Numbered from the stretch's first letter, positions 6,379-14,491 are shown. The stretch is DNA of 17,436 bases from JACKJP01 sp050186955 (GCA_050186955.1 JBFWXZ010000053.1:1-17436); one strand, 5' to 3'. Numbers and translations: made by a program. The notes: generated from the sequence alone by a model not told the origin.

Positions 6379-6963
6379 ATGCAGATGTCCAGTTTGTCCC
6401 GGCGGATCGTCGCTCTCGGGGCCGGCGTTTCGGTGTTCGTGCTCGAATCCCTGACCGTGCCCCTCCCCGCCGTTTCCGGCGGCCTGACGGACACCAAGCA
6501 GCAGTGCCGGGCCTATGGCGGAACGCCGCAATACGACCAGGACTCGCAGAAATACTGGTGCGAGACGCCGGGGCCCGACAAGAAATGCGAGCGCGAGCTC
6601 AACGACGAGTTCGCCTATTACGACGTCAATAGCGGGCAATGCGAGGGCTGCTTCCTGACGACGGCCTGCACCGAGGCCGCCGGGCTCGCCGACGATTGCT
6701 GGGAGCTGGCGACGCTGCGCCGGTTCCGCGACGGCGCGCTGGCGGCGATGCCGGGCGGGGCGGCGGACGTCGCCCGCTATTACGAGACGGCGCCGGCGAT
6801 CGTCGCACGGATCGCCGGGCGCGCCGACGCCAGGCGGGAACTCGCCCGCCTCTACGCCCTCTACGTGCTGCCGAGCGCGGTCACGGCGGCGCTGGGCCTC
6901 GACCGGATCGCGCGGCGGATCTACACCGCGATGATGCGCGACCTGGAGGCCCGCTACGCCTGA
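6379..6963 (+). CDS. Small secreted Cys-rich protein with CFI-box-like C-terminus
   Basis: About 194 residues. An N-terminal signal-type segment (SLSRR, then a hydrophobic run to about residue 33) suggests export. The mature part has seven cysteines (43, 61, 70, 88, 91, 97, 107). The segment CFLTTACTEAAGLADDCWEL, followed by LRRFRD and YYETAPAIVARI, matches the pattern of CFI-box modules, in which GGCFIATA is followed by LRxFRD and YYxxxP. The module's function is not established. Three in-frame ATGs are possible (6352, 6379, 6385). AGGAGAGG at 6370-6377 supports the later two, and 6379 is reported. It converges with the creA-type gene, with stops 10 nt apart. Confidence 0.7.
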   Translation: MQMSSLSRRIVALGAGVSVFVLESLTVPLPAVSGGLTDTKQQCRAYGGTPQYDQDSQKYWCETPGPDKKCERELNDEFAYYDVNSGQCEGCFLTTACTEAAGLADDCWELATLRRFRDGALAAMPGGAADVARYYETAPAIVARIAGRADARRELARLYALYVLPSAVTAALGLDRIARRIYTAMMRDLEARYA

Positions 6964-6973
6964 GGGGGCAGGA

Positions 6974-7480
6974 TCACTCGTCGAGGAAGTCGCCGCATTT
7001 CGGCGCCGGGCTGTCGCCCCACGGCATGATCGGCACCGTCGAGGTCGAGTTCTCCGGCGAGCCCTCGATGATTTTGTCGGTATAGACGAGGTAGACGAGG
7101 ACGTTGCGCTTGGCGTCGCAGCCGCGCACCACCTGCATCTTCTTGAAGAACAGCGAGCGCGACTGGCGGTAGACCTCCGCCCCCTGCTCGAACTTCTCCT
7201 TGAAGGAGATCGGGCCGATCTGCCGGCAGGCGAGCGAGACGGTCGACAGCTCCTCGGCGACGCCGAACATGCCCGAGATGCCGCCCTTCTCCGGCACGGT
7301 GAAGTGGCAGGCCACCCCCTGAACGACCGGATCGTCGATGCCGTAGGTCGCCAGCTTGTGGTCGGGGGTCAGGAACTTCCACACCGTCGATTTCCTGAAG
7401 ATGAGATCGGGATCCTCGGCGGCCGCCGGCAGCGCCAGCAGGACGAGAAGGGCACAGAAGGCGGCGGCAAGACGGGTCAT
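6974..7480 (-). CDS. creA: CreA family protein
   Basis: A 168-residue exported protein of the CreA family (DUF family of unknown function, first seen beside the E. coli creBC genes). A clear signal peptide spans about 1-21 (MTRLAAAFCALLVLLALPAAA). The mature part shows the family features DPVVQGVACHFTVPEKGG, a second conserved Cys in SLACRQ, and a C-terminal PKCGDF. Length and motifs fit the family. The ATG at 7480 is preceded by AAGGAAAA; an upstream extension to 7555 would put extra residues before the signal peptide and is rejected. It is convergent with the Cys-rich secreted protein and divergent from the isomerase gene. No creBCD genes are nearby. Confidence 0.9.
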   Translation of the reverse strand: MTRLAAAFCALLVLLALPAAAEDPDLIFRKSTVWKFLTPDHKLATYGIDDPVVQGVACHFTVPEKGGISGMFGVAEELSTVSLACRQIGPISFKEKFEQGAEVYRQSRSLFFKKMQVVRGCDAKRNVLVYLVYTDKIIEGSPENSTSTVPIMPWGDSPAPKCGDFLDE

Positions 7481-7581
7481 CGGGTCGTTTTCCTTGTCGT
7501 GGGGGCTTGCGGCCCGGCATAGATAGCCATTCCATGGAGCGGTTTCGAGATGCACGGGCAGACAGAAACCGGGAACGCCCC

Positions 7582-8220
7582 ATGAAGCTCTACACCTATT
7601 TCCGCTCCTCCGCCGCCTTTCGGGTGCGCATCGCGCTAGCGCTGAAGGGCATCGACTACGAAAGCGTGTCGGTAAGCCTGATGCCGGGCGTCGAGGCGCA
7701 TCGCGGCGACGACTATCGCGCGATCAACCCGCAGATGCGCATCCCCTCCCTCGAACTCGACGACGGAACGGTGCTGACCCAGTCGATGGCGATCATCGAA
7801 TATCTGGAGGAATGCTACGCCGAGCCCTCCATCCTGCCCGGCGATCCGGAGCAGCGGGCGAAGGCGCGGGCCATCGCCGACATCATCGCCTGCGACCTGC
7901 ACCCGCTGAACAATTCCGGCACGCTGAAATATCTGCGCGAGAAGCTGAACGCCGGCGAGGAGGCGGTATCGGAGTGGTACCGCTTCTGGCTGCGCGGCAG
8001 CATGGAGGCGGTCGAGGCGATGATCGCGCCGGGGCCCTACGCGATGGGCGACGCCGTCACCATCGCCGACATCTGCATCGTGCCGCAGGTCTTCAACGCC
8101 TTCCGCTTCAACGTGCATATCGAGGATCTGCACAAGGTCTGCGCGGCGCACAACGCCTGCATGGCGCTCGATGCCTTCGCGAAAAGCCAGCCGTCGATGC
8201 AGCCCGACGCCACCGGCTGA
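7582..8220 (+). CDS. maiA: Maleylacetoacetate isomerase (zeta-class glutathione S-transferase)
   Basis: A 212-residue cytoplasmic GST-fold enzyme that would isomerise maleylacetoacetate to fumarylacetoacetate with glutathione in tyrosine and phenylalanine breakdown. The zeta signature is at 9-18 (SSAAFRVRIA). The glutathione-site region is INPQMRIPSLELDDG followed by LTQSMAIIEYLEE (about 48-77), and the C-terminal helical domain has GDAVTIADICIVPQV. The Cys of the eukaryotic SSCxxR motif is Ala here, which is frequent in bacterial members. Start ATG at 7582 has only a weak GGGAA upstream. No other tyrosine-catabolism genes (hmgA, fahA, hpd) are visible in the window. A related zeta GST with another substrate remains possible. 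Confidence 0.85.
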   Translation: MKLYTYFRSSAAFRVRIALALKGIDYESVSVSLMPGVEAHRGDDYRAINPQMRIPSLELDDGTVLTQSMAIIEYLEECYAEPSILPGDPEQRAKARAIADIIACDLHPLNNSGTLKYLREKLNAGEEAVSEWYRFWLRGSMEAVEAMIAPGPYAMGDAVTIADICIVPQVFNAFRFNVHIEDLHKVCAAHNACMALDAFAKSQPSMQPDATG

Positions 8221-8289
8221 CGCCCGATTTTCACCCAAGTTCCGCACCAGTGTGGGTCTCGCGGCGGGGTTGGGATATCTAGGGTGACG

Positions 8290-9393
8290 ATGCGAATCTC
8301 CCGCCGCCTCAGCGTTTTCATTCTCGCGGCTTCAGCGCTGTTCGCCACGCAGGCGCAGGCGCAATACCGCCCGCCGGTCTGCAACGATCTCGAAGCCGCC
8401 CTCGTCTCGCTGTCGCGCCCGGCGCGCAGCCTGCCGACCCAGAACCGGCGGCTGGAAACGGCGGTCCGCAAGCAGGCCGGCGTCATCCGGCAGACCGAGG
8501 CCGACGCCCAGCGCGCCGGCTGCAACGACCGCGGCGGGTTCTTCTTCTCCGGGCCGAGGCCGCCGGCCTGCCGCCAGTACGACGCGGCGCTGGCGGAGAT
8601 GCGCCGCAACCTCGAGCGCATGCAGCGCGAGCTCGGCGGCAGCGGCGCGACGATGAGCCAGTCGGAGACCGACCGCCAGCGCGGCCGCATCCTCGGCGAG
8701 CTGGCGCGCAACGGCTGCGGCCCGCAATATGCCCGCTTCCTGCCGCGAAACCGCGGCGGCGGCTTCTTCGGCTTCTTCAACGACTATTCGCGCGACCCCT
8801 ATGTCAGCGAGGGCGAGATGCCGGATGTCGGCGCCTACCGCACCGTCTGCGTGCGCAAATGCGACGGCTTCTTCTGGCCGGTCAGCTTCTCGACCATTCC
8901 CGGGCATTTCTCCAGCGACCAGGCGATCTGCCAGGCGAGCTGTCCCGGCGTCGACGTGGCGCTCTACGCCTACAGCAACCCGGGCGGGCGGCTGGAGGAC
9001 GCGGAGACGCCGGACGGGCAGCCCTATAGCGAGCTGGAGAACGCCTTCCGCTTCCGCAACGAGTTCGTTTCCGACTGCCACTGCCCGCAGAACGAGCTGC
9101 AGAGCGTGCAGAACGAGGATACGCCGCGCATCCTCGCCACCCTGTTCCCGCAGGATTCGCGCTACGCCGCCGCCGGCAACGAGAAGCCGGTGCCGATGCC
9201 GGAACGGCGGCCGTCGAAATTCGAGATCGGCCTGTTCGAGAACCCCTACGCGCCACCCGAGCCGGCGGTCGCCGGCGTCACCGGCGGCGAGGGGCCGGTC
9301 AGGCGGAGCGTCCGCGTAGTCGGTCCGAAATACGTCTATGCCCGATCAGCGGAAGAAGCGGACGCAACTCGGGACCCGAAGCAAGCCCGGTGA
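8290..9393 (+). CDS. DUF2865 domain-containing exported protein
   Basis: A 367-residue exported protein of unknown function, of a type largely restricted to alphaproteobacteria. A signal peptide spans about 1-24 (MRISRRLSVFILAASALFAT, then QAQA). The middle region (about 40-140) is predicted helical with Arg/Glu-rich repeats and paired Cys. The DUF2865 core starts near 183 (YRTVCVRKCDGFFWPVSFST, then QAICQASCPG and ALYAYSNPG). The C-terminal VRVVGPKYVYA is also typical, arguing that the frame is real to its end. I chose ATG 8290; a GTG at 8284 is possible. The last 95 bp overlap the 3' end of gltX on the other strand. Confidence 0.82.
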   Translation: MRISRRLSVFILAASALFATQAQAQYRPPVCNDLEAALVSLSRPARSLPTQNRRLETAVRKQAGVIRQTEADAQRAGCNDRGGFFFSGPRPPACRQYDAALAEMRRNLERMQRELGGSGATMSQSETDRQRGRILGELARNGCGPQYARFLPRNRGGGFFGFFNDYSRDPYVSEGEMPDVGAYRTVCVRKCDGFFWPVSFSTIPGHFSSDQAICQASCPGVDVALYAYSNPGGRLEDAETPDGQPYSELENAFRFRNEFVSDCHCPQNELQSVQNEDTPRILATLFPQDSRYAAAGNEKPVPMPERRPSKFEIGLFENPYAPPEPAVAGVTGGEGPVRRSVRVVGPKYVYARSAEEADATRDPKQAR

Positions 9394-10663
9394 TCGCCAG
9401 CCGCAGGGGATGGAAAAGCGCCTTCCCCTTCGCCCCGGTGCGCTCGCGCAACGCGGATGTCCACGTGCCCCAGGTTTCATGATCCCAGGGTTCCGGCGGC
9501 AGGAGGCCGGCGGCCGCCTCGAGCAACGCCGCATCCTCGATCACCGGTTCCACCGGTCCCTCGACGACGCGCCACCAAGCCGCCGCCTCGTCCACCCGCC
9601 CGACATTCTCCCTGACCGCCAGCCAGAAGGGCTCGCCGCCGCCGATGCCGAGCGCGCGCAGCCGGTCCTCCACCGCCTCGTAGGCAAGCCCGCCGACGAC
9701 CCGGCGGTTGAGCTGGGCGAGCTCCGCCTCGTCGAAACGCGCCGGCGCGCGCGAGCACATCGACAGCTCGAAGCGGCGGGCGAGCGCGTCGAGATCCTCG
9801 ACCGGCTCGACGGGCAGCGAGGTGCCGATGAGCGCCGCGATGGCCGCCACCGCCATCGGCTCGTAGCCGGCCTCGCGCAGCGCGCCGAGCGAGAGCGCGC
9901 CGAGCCGCTTGGAGAGGCCCTGCCCCTCCCTGTCGGCGAGCAGGTTGTGATGGGCGAAGACCGGCGCGGCGGCGCCGAGCGCGCGGAAGATGTCGATCTG
10001 CACGGCGGCGTTGGTGACGTGGTCCTCGCCGCGGATGATGTGGGTGACGCCCATGTCGATGTCGTCGACGACCGAGGTCAGGGTGTAGAGCCAGGCGCCG
10101 TCGGCGCGCCGCAGCACCGGGTCGGAGAGCGCCGCGAGGTCGACGCCCTGATGGCCGCGGCAGAGATCGTCGAAGGCGACGACACTCGGCTCCGGCGCGA
10201 AGGGATCGCCGGCGAAATTGTCGAGGAGGAAGCGCCAGTGCGGATGCTCGCCGGCGCTTTCGCGCGCCGCGATCTCGTCGCCCGAAAGCTTCAGCGCGGC
10301 GCGGTCGTAGACCGGCGGCAGGCCGCGCCCGAGCTGGCGCCTGCGCCTGCGTTCAAGCTCCTCAGGAGATTCAAACGCGGGATACAAGCGCCTGTCGGAC
10401 CTGAGCTTTTCCGCCGCGCCCTCGTACAGCGCGAAGCGGTCGGACTGGCGATAGGTGGCGTCCGGCACGATGCCGATCCAGGCGAGGTCGTCGACGATGG
10501 CGGCGGCGAACTCATCGCTCGAGCGCGCGCGGTCGGTGTCGTCGAGGCGCAGGATGAAGCGCCCGCCATGACGCTTCGCGTAGAGCCAGTTGTAGAGCGC
10601 GGTGCGCAGATTGCCGACATGCAGCCGCCCGGTCGGCGACGGGGCGAAGCGGACGGTCACCAT
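9299..10663 (-). CDS. gltX: Glutamate--tRNA ligase
   Basis: A 454-residue class I aminoacyl-tRNA synthetase that charges tRNA with glutamate. The nucleotide-binding HIGH-type signature reads FAPSPTGRLHVGN (7-18), an HVGN variant, and the KMSKS-type loop is GLSKRLG (249-255). The insertion after ARLYP-like residues 94-120 lacks the CxC...C zinc ligands of E. coli GluRS. The C-terminus GPELRPLLPLIG is typical of anticodon-binding domains in this group. Many alphaproteobacteria carry two gltX copies with different tRNA preference, and the sequence does not show which this is. The ATG is 7 nt after the nadE stop, implying coupling, with GAGGA inside the nadE end. The tail overlaps the DUF2865 gene. 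Confidence 0.93.
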   Translation of the reverse strand: MVTVRFAPSPTGRLHVGNLRTALYNWLYAKRHGGRFILRLDDTDRARSSDEFAAAIVDDLAWIGIVPDATYRQSDRFALYEGAAEKLRSDRRLYPAFESPEELERRRRRQLGRGLPPVYDRAALKLSGDEIAARESAGEHPHWRFLLDNFAGDPFAPEPSVVAFDDLCRGHQGVDLAALSDPVLRRADGAWLYTLTSVVDDIDMGVTHIIRGEDHVTNAAVQIDIFRALGAAAPVFAHHNLLADREGQGLSKRLGALSLGALREAGYEPMAVAAIAALIGTSLPVEPVEDLDALARRFELSMCSRAPARFDEAELAQLNRRVVGGLAYEAVEDRLRALGIGGGEPFWLAVRENVGRVDEAAAWWRVVEGPVEPVIEDAALLEAAAGLLPPEPWDHETWGTWTSALRERTGAKGKALFHPLRLAITGLASGPELRPLLPLIGHRRISDRLRGRSA

Positions 10664-10670
10664 GGCGGCG

Positions 10671-12395
10671 TCAGTCCTCGAAGCGAACGACGCGCTGCGG
10701 CTCGTCGACGAAATGCCCGAGCGGGCGACCGCTGTCACGGAAGTGGTTGGTGATCGGGTAGCGGCGGTCGCGGCCGAAGTTTCGCCGCGTGATCTTGACG
10801 CCCGGCGCCGCCTGCCGCCGCTTGTACTCGGCGATGTAGAGCAGCTTCTCGACGCGGCGCACGGTGCCCTCGTCATAGCCCCTGGCGACGATGTCGGCGA
10901 CGGCGCTGTCGCTCTCGACGAGCTCCTCGAGGATCGCGTCGAGCACCGGATAGGGCGGCAGCGAATCCTGGTCGGTCTGGTTCTCGCGCAGCTCCGCCGA
11001 GGGCGCCTTGGTCAGGATGCGCTCGGGGATGACGGTTCCCGCCGCGCCGAGGCAGCCCTTGGGGCGGTTCGAGTTGCGCCAGGCGGCGAGCCGGTAGACC
11101 TCCATCTTGTAGAGGTCCTTGATCGGGTTGAAACCGCCGTTCATGTCGCCGTAGAGGGTGGCGTAACCGACCGACATCTCCGACTTGTTGCCGGTGGTCA
11201 CGACCATCGAGCCGAACTTGTTGGAGAGCGCCATCAGGACGACGCCGCGGGCGCGCGACTGGATATTCTCCTCGGTGACGTCGGGCTGGCGCTCGGCGAA
11301 GATGTCGGCGAGCGCGGCGTTGAAGCCGTCGACCGGGGCGTGGATCGCGACGGTGTCGTAGCGCAGGTCGAGCGCCCTGGCGCAGGCCGCCGCGTCCTCA
11401 AGCGACTCCGAGGACGTATAGCGGTAGGGCATCATCACGCAGTGGACGTTCCGCGGGCCGAGCGCGTCGGCGGCGATGGCCGCGCAGATGGCGGAGTCGA
11501 TGCCGCCCGAGAGCCCGAGCACGACGCCGGGAAAGCCGTTCTTGCGGACATAGTCGCGAAGCCCGCCGACGCAGGCGAGCCAGATCAGCTCGTCGCCCTC
11601 CTCCAGCAGCGCCTTCGGCCCTTCGGCGCAGCGCCAGCCATCGGCGGTGCGGTTCCAGCGGGTCAGCGTCACCGCCTCCTCGAAGGCCGGCATCTGGAAG
11701 GCCAGCGAGCAGTCCGGATCGAGGCCGAAGGAGGCGCCGTCGAAGATGATCTCGTCCTGCCCGCCGACCTGGTTGGCGTAGACCATCGGCAAGCCGGACT
11801 CGGCGACGCGGGCAACCGCGACCGACTGGCGCAGCGCATGCTTGTCCTTCCACCAGGGCGAACCGTTGGGGACTATCAGGATCTCGGCGCCGGTCTCCTC
11901 CAGGCACTCCACGACGTCGGTGCCCCAGATGTCCTCGCAGATCGGCAGGCCGAGCCGCACGCCGCGGAAATCGACGGGGCCGGGCATCGGCCCGGGCTGG
12001 AAGACGCGCTTCTCGTCGAAGGTGCCGTAATTGGGCAGGTCGACCTTGAAGCGCACCGCCGCGACCGCGCCGCCGTCGAGCAGCGCATAGGCGTTGTGGA
12101 GGTTCTCGCCGGAGCGCCAGGGCGAGCCGATCAGCACCGCCGGGCCGCCATCGGCGGTGTCGCGGGCGAGCGCCTCGACGGCCTCGCGGCAGGCCGCCTG
12201 GAAGGCCGGCTTGAGCACCAGGTCCTCGGGCGGATAGCCGGCGATGTAGAGCTCGGTGAAGGCGACGATGTCGGCGCCCCGCGCAGCGGCCTCGGCGCGC
12301 GCGCTCCTCGCCTTTTCCAGATTGCCCGAAATATCGCCCAGCACGGGATTGAGCTGGGCGACGGCGATGGCGAGGGAGTCGGCGGTATCACTCAT
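10671..12395 (-). CDS. nadE: NAD+ synthase, glutamine-hydrolysing
   Basis: A 574-residue two-domain enzyme that makes NAD+ from deamido-NAD, ATP and glutamine, the last step of NAD biosynthesis. The N-terminal nitrilase-like glutaminase domain has the triad Glu48 (FTELYIAGYPPEDL), Lys117 (KVDLPNYG) and Cys153 (LPICEDIWG). The C-terminal synthetase has the PP-loop LGLSGGIDS (293-301), followed by TTGNKSEMSVGYATLYGDMNGG and KAPSAELRENQTDQDSLPPY. Length is normal for this two-domain type and nothing looks broken. ATG start at 12395. It is followed closely by gltX and preceded by the DsrE-like gene 65 nt upstream on the same strand, so a three-gene transcript is plausible. Confidence 0.97.
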   Translation of the reverse strand: MSDTADSLAIAVAQLNPVLGDISGNLEKARSARAEAAARGADIVAFTELYIAGYPPEDLVLKPAFQAACREAVEALARDTADGGPAVLIGSPWRSGENLHNAYALLDGGAVAAVRFKVDLPNYGTFDEKRVFQPGPMPGPVDFRGVRLGLPICEDIWGTDVVECLEETGAEILIVPNGSPWWKDKHALRQSVAVARVAESGLPMVYANQVGGQDEIIFDGASFGLDPDCSLAFQMPAFEEAVTLTRWNRTADGWRCAEGPKALLEEGDELIWLACVGGLRDYVRKNGFPGVVLGLSGGIDSAICAAIAADALGPRNVHCVMMPYRYTSSESLEDAAACARALDLRYDTVAIHAPVDGFNAALADIFAERQPDVTEENIQSRARGVVLMALSNKFGSMVVTTGNKSEMSVGYATLYGDMNGGFNPIKDLYKMEVYRLAAWRNSNRPKGCLGAAGTVIPERILTKAPSAELRENQTDQDSLPPYPVLDAILEELVESDSAVADIVARGYDEGTVRRVEKLLYIAEYKRRQAAPGVKITRRNFGRDRRYPITNHFRDSGRPLGHFVDEPQRVVRFED

Positions 12396-12460
12396 GCGGC
12401 GGGTTTAGCCCGCGGCCCGGCGATGCGCAATGCGGCTTGGAGGCCGCCTTTCCCGCGCCT

Positions 12461-12907
12461 TCAGGGCCTCAGATAGAGATAGCCCTGCTGCTGCAACTCG
12501 CAGAGGCGGACGACGCCGCCCTGGTCGAAGCGCGCGAAGCCCGGAAGCAGGTCGCCGAGCTCGACCTTCTGCGCCCGCATGGTGTTGCCGCAAGCGTTGA
12601 GCCGGATGCCCGAGGCCTCGAGGTCCGCCAGCGACTTCAGCGTCTTCTCGCTGGCGTTCGCGGCATGGAACGCCTTGAGCGCCGGCCCGTGGACGACGAG
12701 CACGAGCTCGACATTCTCCGGGCCGCCGACGCCCTTGACGTGGTTGCGCATGTTGCCGAGCACGAAATCGACCTTCTCCTCGTCGGCGAGGTGATAGGCG
12801 ACGCGCTGCTTGGGCGTCGCCGCGGCGGCGCTCGAGACGCCGGAAAGAACCGCGCCGGTTCCGGCGGCGGCGGCGAGAATACGCTTGAAGAATGTTCGGC
12901 GCTGCAT
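12461..12907 (-). CDS. DsrE-like protein with Tat-type signal
   Basis: A 148-residue predicted periplasmic protein. The N-terminus MQRRTFFKRILAAAAGTG is a twin-arginine signal (RRTFFK followed by a hydrophobic run and Ala-rich end). The rest fits the DsrE/DsrF-like fold: KVDFVLGNMRNHVKGVGG, ELVLVVHGPALKAF, then SGIRLNACGNTMRAQ with the single conserved Cys near 115, and a C-terminal GVVRLCELQQQGYLYL. DsrE-like proteins act in sulfur transfer; these exported variants are poorly characterised. GGGAGGA precedes the ATG at 12907, so a longer frame to 12934 is rejected. It is divergent from the TTG-start methyltransferase and upstream of nadE. Confidence 0.85.
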   Translation of the reverse strand: MQRRTFFKRILAAAAGTGAVLSGVSSAAAATPKQRVAYHLADEEKVDFVLGNMRNHVKGVGGPENVELVLVVHGPALKAFHAANASEKTLKSLADLEASGIRLNACGNTMRAQKVELGDLLPGFARFDQGGVVRLCELQQQGYLYLRP

Positions 12908-12976
12908 GGCTGATCCTCCCTTCGACGGCCTCATTCGACGCCCGGCCCGCAGCCGCCGTCAAGCCGTGCCGGCCGG

Positions 12977-13006
12977 TTGACAGCCCTTGCGGGCGAAACC
13001 TACCGT
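12977..13006 (+). promoter_or_regulatory. Candidate promoter of the small methyltransferase gene
   Basis: A perfect -35 TTGACA (12977-12982) with TACCGT (13001-13006) at 18-bp spacing. The -10 is poor, which is common in GC-rich alphaproteobacteria. It lies 38 nt before the proposed TTG start at 13044 and leaves room for the purine-rich ribosome binding site at 13029-13036. Confidence 0.4.
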
Positions 13007-13043
13007 CCGACGCCGCGCAGGGCTTGCAGGGGGGAACGGGACC

Positions 13044-13787
13044 TTGGCTATTCCGCGCCTTTTCAGGAGCGCCTATTTCCGCTGGCCGGCGCTGCGCGCG
13101 CTGATCGGCGCGACGAACGGGCTGATGCGGTCGCGCCGCGTCGGGACGGGCTATCTCGCAGCCTATGAGGAAGGCGAGGCGCTGGGGCCGCTGCAGCGCG
13201 ACGAGGCGCTGCTGCTGCACGCGCTGGTACGGGTGACGGCGCCGAGGACGATCGTCGAGTTCGGCTTCGCCAACGGCCACAGCGCGCTGGTCTTCCTCGA
13301 AGCGGGAACTCGCGAAACCCTGGTCGCCAGCTACGATATCGATCCGGTCGCCGCGAAACGCGCGCGCCGCCGCTTCGGCAACCGCGGCAATTTCCGCCTC
13401 GTGCAGAAGTCGCAGGCGGATTTCGATCCCGCCGATATCGACGGCCGGCCGGTCGACCTCGCCTTCATCGACGCCTCGCACGATTTCGACCTGAACCGCC
13501 GGACCTTCGAAAAGCTGCTGCCAGCGCTGGCCGACGATGCGGTGGTCGCCGTGCACGACACCGGGACCTGGGCGCGGGCGCATATGGGGCCGCGCATCCG
13601 CGCTCATCTCGACAGCGCCGAAGGCCGCTGGATCGACGCCGAGCGCTACGCCCACGCGCCCGGCGAGCGGCGTTTCGTCAACTGGATCGCCTCGGCGCAT
13701 CCCGCATTCGGAACGCTGCATCTGCATTCGGCGCACCGGCTGCGCCACGGGCTGACCCTGCTGCAGCGCCGGCTGGAACTCGACTAG
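13044..13787 (+). CDS. Class I SAM methyltransferase (Methyltransf_24-like)
   Basis: A 247-residue predicted methyltransferase, substrate unknown. SAM motif I is IVEFGFANGHSA (70-81). Acidic residues follow in SYDIDP (96-101). The metal/SAM-site segment VDLAFIDASHDFD (137-149) and VHDTG (170-174) are typical of the Methyltransf_24/cephalosporin hydroxylase-like group. The basic N-terminus before residue 35 is not part of the fold. I chose the TTG at 13044 because an AGGGGGGAA stretch lies about 8-10 nt upstream. A TTG at 12987 has no Shine-Dalgarno and would lie within the candidate promoter. It is divergent from the DsrE-like gene and converges with the WYL regulator, where CTAG supplies both stop codons. 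Confidence 0.85.
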   Translation: MAIPRLFRSAYFRWPALRALIGATNGLMRSRRVGTGYLAAYEEGEALGPLQRDEALLLHALVRVTAPRTIVEFGFANGHSALVFLEAGTRETLVASYDIDPVAAKRARRRFGNRGNFRLVQKSQADFDPADIDGRPVDLAFIDASHDFDLNRRTFEKLLPALADDAVVAVHDTGTWARAHMGPRIRAHLDSAEGRWIDAERYAHAPGERRFVNWIASAHPAFGTLHLHSAHRLRHGLTLLQRRLELD

Positions 13788-14491
13788 GCCGTATGCTCGC
13801 GGGCTGAGGCCGATGCATGCCAGCCCTCGACCCACAGGCGGCGCAGGGCGTCGCCCTCGCCGGCGAAGCGATCCTCCAGGACGTCGCCGTCGACGACGCG
13901 CTCGGCGCGGAAGTTGCGTATCGCCTCGCGCAGCTCGCACCAGGCGACGATGTTGATCGCCTCGGCGTAGTAGATGAGCGCGATGGGCCGGACGACGCGG
14001 CGGGTGCGCCGACCCGCCCCGTCGGCATAGTGGAGCGCGATCTTGCGCTCCTCGCGGATCGCGCGGCGCACCTGCGCGAGGTCGAGGGCCGGCGACGTGC
14101 GGGGCGAGGCGCCCCAGGCGTGGAGGGCCTGCGTCTCGAAGGCGCGCCGCAGCGGCGCCGGCACCGACGCCGCCACCTTGCGCTCGACGCGGCCGGCCGC
14201 CTCGGCGAATCCGGGATCGCCGGTGCGCTCCAGCAGCGCCAGCCCCATGACGACGGCCTCGATCTCGTCGACGGTGAAGTTGAGCGGCGGCAGATGAGCG
14301 CCCGGCCTCAGCATGTAGCCGACGCCGCGGCCGCCCTCCAGCGGCAGCCCCATGGCGCGCAGCTCGTCGGCATCGCGGTAGATCGTGCGGACGGTGACGC
14401 CGAGCTCGGCGGCGATGCGGCTCGCGGTCAGCGCGCCCGGCGCCGCGCGCAGCATCGAGACGATGTCGAAAAGGCGCGTCAGGCGGCTCAA
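13784..14491 (-). CDS. HTH/WYL-domain transcriptional regulator (YafY type)
   Basis: A 235-residue regulator. Residues about 1-60 are an HTH_11/DeoR-like DNA-binding domain (LFDIVSMLR, then GVTVRTIYRDADELRAMGLPLEGGRGVGY). The WYL-type ligand domain is about 135-205 (RKIALHYADG, then RPIALIYYAEAINIVAWCELREAIRNF). The proposed TTG start at 14491 gives MSRLTRLFD, which fits family N-termini, and GGAAG lies 7 nt upstream. It is divergent from the lysE-type gene, with a perfect inverted repeat in between, so it most likely controls itself and that exporter. The ligand is unknown. The stop overlaps the convergent methyltransferase stop by 4 bp. Confidence 0.92.
   Translation of the reverse strand: MSRLTRLFDIVSMLRAAPGALTASRIAAELGVTVRTIYRDADELRAMGLPLEGGRGVGYMLRPGAHLPPLNFTVDEIEAVVMGLALLERTGDPGFAEAAGRVERKVAASVPAPLRRAFETQALHAWGASPRTSPALDLAQVRRAIREERKIALHYADGAGRRTRRVVRPIALIYYAEAINIVAWCELREAIRNFRAERVVDGDVLEDRFAGEGDALRRLWVEGWHASASAREHTA

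Noticed and set aside
8221..8283. Possible promoter before the DUF2865 gene
   Set aside because: ATCTAG-like and GATATC sequence is present, but no -35 with correct spacing could be shown.
12432..12447. GCGGC/GCCGC short inverted repeat after the DsrE-like gene
   Set aside because: A 5-bp stem with no T run on the minus strand; expected by chance at this GC content, so not called a terminator.
10602..12476. Long plus-strand frame opposite nadE
   Set aside because: Antisense to a full-length, motif-complete nadE; composition is typical of a shadow frame.
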